Source: Proteobacteria bacterium UBA6492
GTDB lineage: Bacteria > Pseudomonadota > Gammaproteobacteria > UBA6429 > Thiohalophilaceae
DNA length: 12,871 bases
Direction of reading: 5' to 3'
Assembly: GCA_002436485.1 (NCBI GenBank)
Contig: DJMK01000129.1
Span: 7,858-20,728, forward strand
Shown: positions 1 through 5,258 of the stretch, piece after piece
Position numbering within the stretch: the stretch's first letter is position 1
How the letters are laid out: each line of letters begins with the position of its first letter
Notes under the pieces: generated by a model
The model's database searches: none
Seen by the model: only the letters and a program-made list of their open reading frames with translations
Told to the model about the DNA's origin: nothing
Translations under genes and position numbers: made by a program

Positions 1-242
1 ACCACCGAAAAGCCAGCGTTGGAAAGCGCGCGTGCGATATCCACCGTCAGCTGGTAATAGGGATGTTCGGGCCGAGTACGTGCAGAACCAAAAATGCTTA
101 CCGACGGCTTGATGCGTGCAAGGCGTTCAAAGCCCTCAACAAATTCAGCCATGATCTGAAAAATTTTCCACGATTCGCGAGTGAGCGCGCTATCATCGAC
201 AGGCCGCATTCCCGGGTGGGCGTGTTTTAGTTGATCGCTCAT
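1..242 (-). CDS. LOG family (TIGR00730) Rossmann-fold protein, N-terminal part
   Basis: This is the 5' end of a gene running off the left edge; 80 codons are visible, starting at the ATG whose complement is 240-242. An AAGGAA ribosome binding site lies just upstream. The translation begins MSDQLKHAHPGMRPVDDSAL and continues through a helical stretch (SWKIFQIMAEFVEGFERLAR) into SVSIFGSARTRPEHPYYQLT, the typical first strand and glycine loop of LOG-family nucleotide phosphoribohydrolases (often misnamed lysine decarboxylases). Family members hydrolyse nucleoside 5'-monophosphates to base and ribose 5-phosphate in the cytoplasm. The diagnostic PGGxGTxxE motif would lie outside the window, so activity cannot be judged. 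The gene is divergent from polA across a 105-base gap. Confidence 0.8.
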   Translation of the reverse strand, partial: MSDQLKHAHPGMRPVDDSALTRESWKIFQIMAEFVEGFERLARIKPSVSIFGSARTRPEHPYYQLTVDIARALSNAGFSV

Positions 243-261
243 GGATTTCCTTTAGAAGAGT

Positions 262-290
262 CTGGAGCTTAAAGTTTAGCGGGTTATGAT
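262..290 (+). promoter_or_regulatory. Candidate polA promoter (weak -35)
   Basis: A good -10 hexamer, TATGAT (285-290), lies in the LOG-polA divergent gap. At 17-base spacing the -35 position holds only CTGGAG (262-267), a poor match. The predicted start near 297 would leave a leader of about 50 bases before the polA ATG. This is a pattern match only; no alternative plus-strand promoter in this gap looked better. Confidence 0.3.
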
Positions 291-347
291 TTCCCATACC
301 AGCAAGCGATTTTGAAGATTTTTTTAACAACATGTTAATGTACCAAT

Positions 348-3059
348 ATGGCGACTGATAAAAACAAACTGATTCTCGTTGACGGCTCGTCCTACCTGTT
401 TCGTGCTTACCACGCGATGCCGGAATTTCGTAATTCGCGTGGCGAACACACCGGTGCAATTTATGGTGTGGTTAACATGCTTAAACGTTTGCAGAATGAT
501 TATGGGCGTGATCACCTGGTCGTGGTGTTTGATGCGAAGGGCAAGACGTTTCGCAATGACATGTACAAAGAGTACAAGGCTAACCGTCCACCGATGGCTG
601 ATGATCTGCGTGTACAAATTGAACCTATTCATGAAATCGTCAGGGCCATGGGTTTGCCATTGTTATGTGTGACGGGCGTGGAAGCAGATGATGTGATAGG
701 CACACTGGCACGACAGGCGACAGAAGCAAAAATTGATACCGTGATTTCCACCGGTGATAAGGATATGGCACAACTCGTCAATGAGCATGTCACCCTTGTG
801 AATACCATGACAGATACCGTGATGGGTCGCGATGGTGTTAAAAAGAAGTTTGGGGTGCCTCCCGAGTTGATCATTGATTATCTGACGTTAATCGGTGATA
901 CCGTCGACAATATTCCAGGCGTGCCAAAAGTTGGACCCAAGACAGCAGTCAAGTGGTTGGAACAATATGGCTCACTGGATGCAATCATGGAACACGCCGA
1001 TGAATTCAAGGGCAAGGTGGGAGAGTACTTGCGTGACTCGTTATCGTTTTTGCCCTTGTCACGCGAGCTGGTCACCATTAAATGCGACGTCGAACTGGAG
1101 GAAACACCTGAAACACTACATCCACTCAAACCGGATACGGAAAAACTCAAGCAGTTATACAAGCGTTTTGAATTCAAGACCTGGCTTGGACAGTTACTCG
1201 AGCAGGGTGAAACGGCAGATGAAAATATCAGTGACACACATCAGTCAGCCGAAAAAAACTATGAAACCATTCTCGAACAATCACAACTGGATAACTGGCT
1301 CAAGCATATTAAAAATTCGGAACTGTTTGCCTTTGATCTTGAAACTACCAGTCTTGATTACATGCAGGCAGAGATTGTTGGCTGTTCATTTTCAGTAAAA
1401 AGCGGTGAGGCAGCCTATGTGCCGTTGGCGCACGACTACATGGATGCACCAAAACAACTGGATCGCGAAAAAGTATTAAAGCAACTTAAATCACTGCTGG
1501 AAGATCCAAAACAGGCAAAGCTGGGTCAGAACCTGAAATACGATATGAACGTACTGTCACGTTATGATATCGCACTACAGGGTATTGCCTATGACACTAT
1601 GCTGGAATCCTATGTGCTCGACAGCACCGCGTCGAGACACAACATGGATGCTCTGGCTATGAAATATCTTGGCTACAAGACCATCCATTACGAGGATGTT
1701 GCAGGTAAAGGTGCAAAGCAGATTGGCTTTAATGAAATTTCGATTGAAAGTGCGAGTGAATATGCGGCGGAAGACGCAGATGTCACATTTCGCTTGCACG
1801 AAGCACTCTGGCCAAAACTAAAGAAAGAAAAAAAACTGGCAGCTGTTTTTAGCGAAATAGAAATGCCGCTTTTGCCTGTTTTATCACGAATGGAATGTAA
1901 TGGTGTCCTCATAGACAAGGACATGTTGCAAAAACAAAGCAAACAATTTAGTAAACGTCTGCTTGAGATTGAAAAGGAAGCGCACAAGGAGGCAGGGCAG
2001 GAATTCAATCTTGGTTCGCCTAAACAGATTCAGGAAATCCTATTTGAAAAGCAGGGCCTGCCAGTAATTTCCAAGACACCAAAAGGTCAGCCTTCAACAG
2101 CAGAGTCTGTGTTACAGGAACTGGCGCATGATTATATGCTGCCAAAACTGATTCTTGAATCGCGTAGCTTGAGCAAACTCAAGTCAACCTATACCGACAA
2201 ACTACCCGAGATGATTAATCCTGATAGCGGTCGAGTTCATACTTCATATCAACAGGCAGTGGCAGCAACCGGCCGTCTATCGTCTACCGAGCCGAATTTA
2301 CAAAATATTCCGATTCGTAATGAAGAAGGACGCAGAATTCGACAGGCATTCATTGCACCCAAAGGTTACGTCATTGTCGCGGCAGATTACTCGCAAATCG
2401 AATTACGTATCATGGCGCATTTGTCAGGTGATAAGGGTTTGTTGAAAGCGTTTGCCGCTGGTGAAGATATTCATCGTGCGACCGCGGCCGAAGTGTTTGG
2501 TATTGATAATGACAAGGTAACCAGTGAACAAAGACGTTCTGCAAAGGCAATCAACTTTGGTTTGATTTATGGCATGTCTGCATTTGGCCTCGCAAGACAA
2601 CTCGATATCGAACGTGGTGAAGCGCAAACCTATATCGATTTGTATTTTTCAAGATATCCGGGAGTTAAAAAATACATGGACGAAACCCGCGAACTTGCAC
2701 GTCAGCAGGGCTATGTTGAAACTGTGTTTAGTCGCCGCTTGTATTTACCAGAAATAAAATCAGCCAACGCACAACGGCGCCAATATGCCGAGCGAACTGC
2801 AATCAATGCGCCTATGCAGGGAACAGCGGCCGATATTATCAAGCGAGCCATGATCGACATTGATAGCCTAATCACCAAAGACAAGCTCGACATGAAAATG
2901 ATCATGCAGGTGCATGATGAACTGGTGTTCGAGGTGGCCAGTAAAAAAACTGATCAGTATGTGGATATAATTCGTAAGGCCATGGTGAAGGCAGCGCAGT
3001 TGTCGGTTGAGCTGGTGGTGGATGTTGGGCAAGGTGACAACTGGGAGCAGGCCCACTAA
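348..3059 (+). CDS. polA: DNA polymerase I
   Basis: A complete family A polymerase of 903 residues (E. coli 928), acting in Okazaki fragment maturation and gap filling during repair. The N-terminal 5'-3' exonuclease domain (about 1-270) has the acidic clusters LILVDGSSYLF, VEADDVIG and STGDKD and the helix-hairpin-helix GVPKVGPKTA. The 3'-5' exonuclease keeps the DxE pair D330/E332 in FDLETTSLD, so proofreading is probably active. In the polymerase domain, motif A has D680 (VAADYSQIELR). Motif B, RRSAKAINFGLIYG, has R729, K733, F737 and Y741. Motif C is HDE with D857/E858. All of these sit at a constant offset of 25 from E. coli numbering (D705, K758, F762, D882). Phe at 737 is the usual state that disfavours dideoxynucleotides. 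No convincing Shine-Dalgarno precedes the ATG, but the N-terminus MATDKNKLILVDGSSY aligns well with the family, so this start is preferred. Confidence 0.98.
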   Translation: MATDKNKLILVDGSSYLFRAYHAMPEFRNSRGEHTGAIYGVVNMLKRLQNDYGRDHLVVVFDAKGKTFRNDMYKEYKANRPPMADDLRVQIEPIHEIVRAMGLPLLCVTGVEADDVIGTLARQATEAKIDTVISTGDKDMAQLVNEHVTLVNTMTDTVMGRDGVKKKFGVPPELIIDYLTLIGDTVDNIPGVPKVGPKTAVKWLEQYGSLDAIMEHADEFKGKVGEYLRDSLSFLPLSRELVTIKCDVELEETPETLHPLKPDTEKLKQLYKRFEFKTWLGQLLEQGETADENISDTHQSAEKNYETILEQSQLDNWLKHIKNSELFAFDLETTSLDYMQAEIVGCSFSVKSGEAAYVPLAHDYMDAPKQLDREKVLKQLKSLLEDPKQAKLGQNLKYDMNVLSRYDIALQGIAYDTMLESYVLDSTASRHNMDALAMKYLGYKTIHYEDVAGKGAKQIGFNEISIESASEYAAEDADVTFRLHEALWPKLKKEKKLAAVFSEIEMPLLPVLSRMECNGVLIDKDMLQKQSKQFSKRLLEIEKEAHKEAGQEFNLGSPKQIQEILFEKQGLPVISKTPKGQPSTAESVLQELAHDYMLPKLILESRSLSKLKSTYTDKLPEMINPDSGRVHTSYQQAVAATGRLSSTEPNLQNIPIRNEEGRRIRQAFIAPKGYVIVAADYSQIELRIMAHLSGDKGLLKAFAAGEDIHRATAAEVFGIDNDKVTSEQRRSAKAINFGLIYGMSAFGLARQLDIERGEAQTYIDLYFSRYPGVKKYMDETRELARQQGYVETVFSRRLYLPEIKSANAQRRQYAERTAINAPMQGTAADIIKRAMIDIDSLITKDKLDMKMIMQVHDELVFEVASKKTDQYVDIIRKAMVKAAQLSVELVVDVGQGDNWEQAH

Positions 3060-3092
3060 ACTAAATTTATTGCTTCCAGCTAAAGTGCTGTG

Positions 3093-3118
3093 AAAAAAAG
3101 TCCAGGGAATTGAACTTT
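3093..3118 (-). terminator. Possible minus-strand terminator facing engB transcripts
   Basis: Read on the minus strand, AAAGTTC, an 8-base loop and GGACTTT can form a 7-bp stem with one U-G pair, running straight into a T tract (the plus-strand A run at 3093-3099). It lies just downstream of the polA stop on the opposite strand. It is the first intrinsic-terminator-like element that a transcript reading out of engB would meet. The stem is short and AT-rich, so confidence is low. Confidence 0.3.
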
Positions 3119-3134
3119 GTGAAAGTGGATGTGT

Positions 3135-3157
3135 CCTAACTTACGGTTAGGTTTTTT
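3135..3157 (+). terminator. Terminator after polA
   Basis: CCTAAC (3135-3140), a 5-base loop TTACG, and GTTAGG (3146-3151) form a perfect 6-bp stem directly followed by six T residues (3152-3157). It lies 76 bases after the polA stop and is the most likely polA terminator. It also separates polA from the first C-rich hairpin module, although a promoter for that module might overlap it. Confidence 0.65.
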
Positions 3158-3266
3158 AAAGTTCCCGCATCCCCTCCCTGGCGGGATATTTGACACCTGG
3201 TCCCCCCAAGTCAGGTGTCTGTTTTAGCCCCAGGTATTATTCCCCCAATACTTGGGGTTTTTCTTT
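3158..3266 (+). ncRNA. Putative C-rich-loop small RNA 1 (sX13-like)
   Basis: Three consecutive hairpins, each with a C-rich loop and with no credible ORF. Hairpin 1: TCCCGC (3163-3168) pairs with GCGGGA (3181-3186) around loop ATCCCCTCCCTG. Hairpin 2: GACACCTG (3192-3199) pairs with CAGGTGTC (3212-3219) around GTCCCCCCAAGT. Hairpin 3: an 11-bp stem with one G-U pair (3228-3238 with 3247-3257) around ATTCCCCC, followed by TTTTTCTTT, which is an intrinsic terminator. An RNA of about 110 nt with C-rich loops is the architecture of sX13 of Xanthomonas, which acts by pairing its loops with G-rich ribosome binding regions and, as I recall, also lies beside polA. The 5' end is inferred: no convincing promoter was found, and the RNA could instead be processed from the polA 3' region. 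Homology to sX13 is structural inference, not a sequence match. Confidence 0.7.
3228..3266 (+). terminator. Intrinsic terminator of small RNA 1
   Basis: An 11-bp stem (CCCCAGGTATT with AATACTTGGGG, one G-U pair) has an 8-base loop containing CCCCC and is followed by TTTTTCTTT (3258-3266). It is a strong Rho-independent terminator. Because its loop carries the same C-rich motif as the two hairpins before it, it is also part of the proposed regulatory RNA. Confidence 0.85.
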
Positions 3267-3303
3267 GCCTGGCATACACGCATTGACCACAAAAACGGCA
3301 TGG

Positions 3304-3331
3304 TTGAATCCTGAGTGAAAAGGTCTACTAT
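3304..3331 (+). promoter_or_regulatory. Promoter of small RNA 2
   Basis: TTGAAT (3304-3309), a 16-base spacer and TACTAT (3326-3331) form a reasonable sigma70 promoter. The predicted start at about 3338 places the transcript directly ahead of the second set of three C-rich hairpins. Being an independent promoter just after the terminator of small RNA 1, it suggests that the two RNAs are separate transcription units. Confidence 0.55.
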
Positions 3332-3337
3332 TAAAGA

Positions 3338-3469
3338 AGTTCGACAGCCAAGGTATTACACTCCTCCCAGGTAGTAATACCAGGTTATCTCGGTATCCCT
3401 ACCGAATAACCAGAGCTTCAGCCTCGAGGTGTCTTTCCCCCCACAGTCCATACCTCGAGGCGTTTTTTT
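3338..3469 (+). ncRNA. Putative C-rich-loop small RNA 2 (sX13-like)
   Basis: A second three-hairpin module, about 132 nt long. Hairpin 1: GGTATTAC (3352-3359) pairs with GTAATACC (3374-3381) around a 14-base loop containing CTCCTCCC, which is complementary to a strong Shine-Dalgarno. Hairpin 2: GGTTAT (3383-3388) and TCGGTA (3390-3395) pair with TACCGA (3400-3405) and ATAACC (3406-3411), with C3389 bulged and loop TCCC. Hairpin 3: GCCTCGAGGT (3421-3430) pairs perfectly with ACCTCGAGGC (3452-3461) around a large loop holding CCCCCC (3437-3442), followed by seven T residues. A promoter-like element ends 7 bases before the predicted start. There is no open reading frame of note. The module repeats the design of small RNA 1 and shares short segments with it. 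It converges on engB, ending 15 bases beyond that gene's stop codon. Function is inferred from architecture only. Confidence 0.72.
3421..3469 (+). terminator. Intrinsic terminator of small RNA 2
   Basis: A perfect 10-bp GC-rich stem (3421-3430 with 3452-3461) with a 21-base loop is followed by G and TTTTTTT (3463-3469). It is clearly oriented for plus-strand transcripts: on the minus strand no T tract follows the stem, so it is not an obvious terminator for the converging engB. Confidence 0.88.
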
Positions 3470-3484
3470 GTTCGCGACTTTTTT

Positions 3485-4144
3485 CTAGACCATGCCAAGC
3501 CAGCCCAGCACCTGCAAGCGAGCTTCCTCGACACCCTGCTTTTTGAGCGACGAGAACAATTGCACCGTCGTATTGGGATAGCCTGCCAGTTCCCGCCGCA
3601 CCTTGAGTAAGGTGTTCTGCGCTGGACCACGTTTCAACTTGTCGGCCTTGGTGAGCAGGATATGCACCGGCATGTTGTTGTAATCACACCAGGCCAGCAT
3701 TTGCTGGTCGTAGTCAGTCAGGGGATGACGTACATCCATCACCAGCACAATACCACGCAGGGCTTGCCGGTTTGCCAGGTAAGCCTCCATGGTCTCACGC
3801 CAGTGTTGCTGGACCTTTGGGGTCACTTTCGCATAGCCGTAACCAGGCAGGTCAACCAGCCGGTGTTCTTCATCCAGCTCGAAAAAGACCAGGTGTTGGG
3901 TTCGACCGGGTGTTTTACTGGTGCGGGCCAACGACTTCTGGTTGACTAACACATTGAGTGCACTGGATTTTCCTGCGTTGGAGCGCCCCGCGAAGGCGAC
4001 TTCGTAGCCACGATCCGCCGTGGCATGGGCCAGATCGGGGGCACTGAGCAAAAATCTGGCTTTCTGCAAGGGATTGGGCTGGCTGGAATTATTCGATTTG
4101 TTTGCTTGACCCGGCATCGGACTGTTTGTATAAAGGTGCCCCAT
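3485..4144 (-). CDS. engB: Ribosome biogenesis GTPase EngB (YihA/YsxC)
   Basis: A TRAFAC-class GTPase of 219 residues (E. coli YihA about 210) that takes part in assembly of the large ribosomal subunit and is usually essential. The G motifs are complete: G1 GRSNAGKS (53-60), G2 TPGRT (78-82), G3 DLPGYG (98-103), G4 TKAD (165-168), and a G5-like FSSLKK near the C-terminus. The family signature LLSAPD precedes the G domain. The N-terminus is uncertain: the ATG complementary to 4142-4144 gives a longer leader than usual, and a second ATG (complement 4115-4117, residue 10) would shorten it. Neither has a clear Shine-Dalgarno. The outward promoter of the cytochrome genes overlaps this end, which leaves the question open. 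The gene is convergent with the two small RNAs and polA. Confidence 0.96.
   Translation of the reverse strand: MGHLYTNSPMPGQANKSNNSSQPNPLQKARFLLSAPDLAHATADRGYEVAFAGRSNAGKSSALNVLVNQKSLARTSKTPGRTQHLVFFELDEEHRLVDLPGYGYAKVTPKVQQHWRETMEAYLANRQALRGIVLVMDVRHPLTDYDQQMLAWCDYNNMPVHILLTKADKLKRGPAQNTLLKVRRELAGYPNTTVQLFSSLKKQGVEEARLQVLGWLGMV
4106..4134 (+). promoter_or_regulatory. Strong sigma70 promoter of the cytochrome c5-c4 operon
   Basis: TTGACC (4106-4111), exactly 17 bases, and TATAAA (4129-4134) match the consensus in 10 of 12 positions with ideal spacing. The predicted start near 4141 gives a leader of about 100 bases to the c5 start codon. The promoter lies inside, or directly against, the 5' coding end of the divergent engB, depending on which engB start is used. 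Confidence 0.75.
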
Positions 4145-4240
4145 TTTTGGGTGGTTTTGGCAGGGCTATTATGCCTGAAATTAAACGGAATTGGCTGAAA
4201 CCGAACATTGATAATTTCTCTAGACACGGGAGTTTACAAG

Positions 4241-4555
4241 ATGAAGAAAGTAATGATTGCTGCCTCAGTACTGGGTCTGCTGGGTCTGGCCACTAGCGCA
4301 CAAGCAGATGGTCAGAAGACTTACCAGGCTGCCTGCCTTGCATGTCACGGTACCGGCGCTGCTGGTGCACCCAAGACTGGTGACAAGGCTGCATGGGCTG
4401 ATCGTATCAAGCAGGGTAATGACAAGCTGTATGAGCACGCTATCAAAGGTTTCAAGGGTGCTAAGGGTTTCATGCCTGCTAAAGGTGGTCGTGCTGACCT
4501 GTCTGATGACGCTGTGAAAGCAGCCGTAGATTACATGGTGGCACAATCAAAATGA
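4241..4555 (+). CDS. Cytochrome c5 (monoheme periplasmic electron carrier)
   Basis: A protein of 104 residues with signal peptide MKKVMIAASVLGLLGLATSAQA, cleaved before DGQK. The heme site is CLACH (C32, C35, H36), followed by GTGAAGAPKTGDKAAW, typical of cytochrome c5. The axial ligand is probably M78 in GFMPAKGG. The additional cysteine pair found near the axial Met in some c5 proteins is absent. The ATG at 4241 is chosen over the in-frame ATG at 4208 because GGGAG (4228-4232) lies at correct distance and a clean Sec signal begins there. It would shuttle electrons in the periplasm toward terminal oxidases or reductases. Its TGA overlaps the start of the c4 gene (ATGA), implying co-translation. 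Confidence 0.92.
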   Translation: MKKVMIAASVLGLLGLATSAQADGQKTYQAACLACHGTGAAGAPKTGDKAAWADRIKQGNDKLYEHAIKGFKGAKGFMPAKGGRADLSDDAVKAAVDYMVAQSK

Positions 4556-5160
4556 TATATCGCGTAGCAGCAACTTTGCTCGCGATGGTGTTTGCGCTTC
4601 CAGCCCATGCGGCTGGAAGTGCCGATGCCGGCCGCAGCAAATCACAGGTTTGCGCAGGTTGTCACGGTGCTGATGGCAATGCTGCAATCCCGAATTATCC
4701 AAAACTGGCAGGACAACATGCCGGTTACATTGTCAAACAGTTACAAAACTTCAAATCAGGCATGCGCCAAAATGCCATTATGCAAGGCCAGGTAGCCAAC
4801 CTGTCACAGAAGGATATGCAGGATATAGCCGCCTATTATGCAAGCCAGTCAATTAAGATTGGCGCTGCAAGCGATGAAGCCAAGCGAGTCATGGGTGAGC
4901 GCATTTACCGGGGTGGTATTGAAAGCAAGGGTGTTGCGGCATGCATGGGATGTCACGGACCAACAGGAAAAGGTAACCCGCCAGTGAACTATCCGTTGCT
5001 GGGTGGTCAAAATGCTGACTACATAACTGTATCTATGAAAGATTATCGTAGTGGTGCACGTGGTTCAGACGATGCGGGCAAAATTATGCATTCGGTTGCC
5101 AAGCGCATGAGTGATGATGAAATTAATGCAGTGGCGCATTACATTTCAGGTCTTCACTAA
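4552..5160 (+). CDS. Diheme cytochrome c4
   Basis: A protein of 202 residues: a Sec signal peptide (MIYRVAATLLAMVFALPAHA) followed by two homologous c-type domains. Domain 1 has CAGCH in SQVCAGCHGADGN and a likely axial Met in NAIMQGQ. Domain 2 has CMGCH in ACMGCHGPTGKGN and a Met in GKIMHSV. The PNYPKLAGQ and VNYPLLGGQ repeats and the LSQKDMQDIAAYYASQ / MSDDEINAVAHYISG ends are diagnostic of cytochrome c4, a periplasmic, often membrane-associated donor to cbb3-type or related oxidases. The start codon overlaps the c5 stop by 4 bases. A terminator follows, so c5-c4 probably forms its own transcript ahead of resB. Confidence 0.96.
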   Translation: MIYRVAATLLAMVFALPAHAAGSADAGRSKSQVCAGCHGADGNAAIPNYPKLAGQHAGYIVKQLQNFKSGMRQNAIMQGQVANLSQKDMQDIAAYYASQSIKIGAASDEAKRVMGERIYRGGIESKGVAACMGCHGPTGKGNPPVNYPLLGGQNADYITVSMKDYRSGARGSDDAGKIMHSVAKRMSDDEINAVAHYISGLH

Positions 5161-5192
5161 AAAGCTAGACAAATCCCAAAAATTATAAAACT

Positions 5193-5234
5193 ACAAAGGG
5201 TGGTTAGCTCAGGCAGGCCACCCTTTGTTGTTTC
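5193..5234 (+). terminator. Terminator after cytochrome c4
   Basis: ACAAAGGGTGG (5193-5203) and CCACCCTTTGT (5218-5228) form a perfect 11-bp stem around a 14-base loop, followed by the imperfect T tract TTGTTTCT. It is probably a partial or full terminator between c4 and resB, allowing the cytochromes to be made in excess over the maturation complex. Confidence 0.7.
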
Positions 5235-5258
5235 TGGCGAGTAGAAAGAGTTGTACAG

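Noticed and set aside
324..338. Small dyad TTAAC/GTTAA just before the polA start that might hide the start codon
   Set aside because: A 5-bp AT-rich stem is too weak to support regulation, although polA does lack a clear Shine-Dalgarno.
3110..3142. Possible promoter of small RNA 1 from TTGAAC (3110-3115) with a -10 at TAACTT (3137-3142)
   Set aside because: The spacing is 21 bases and hexamers at proper spacing (for example GTCCTA) do not fit; the start of small RNA 1 was left undefined.
3421..3469. The last hairpin as a bidirectional terminator also serving engB
   Set aside because: On the minus strand the stem is followed by TGAAGC rather than a T tract, so only the plus-strand direction is supported.
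3158..3469. Evenly spaced hairpins as a CRISPR-like or REP/BIME repeat array
   Set aside because: The stems differ in sequence and length, there is no constant repeat unit, and each set ends in a T tract; two RNA genes explain the pattern better.
3662..3949. Plus-strand open frame inside engB
   Set aside because: It is a shadow of the engB coding strand with no ribosome binding site, no recognisable motif and an implausible composition; other opposite-frame ORFs over polA, resB, ccsB and the AlsS-like gene were dismissed on the same grounds.
5198..5223. tRNA-like string GGTGGTTAGCTCAG, resembling a tRNA acceptor/D-arm beginning
   Set aside because: It lies within the stem and loop of the c4 terminator, with no anticodon arm, T arm or acceptor partner downstream, so the resemblance is coincidental.
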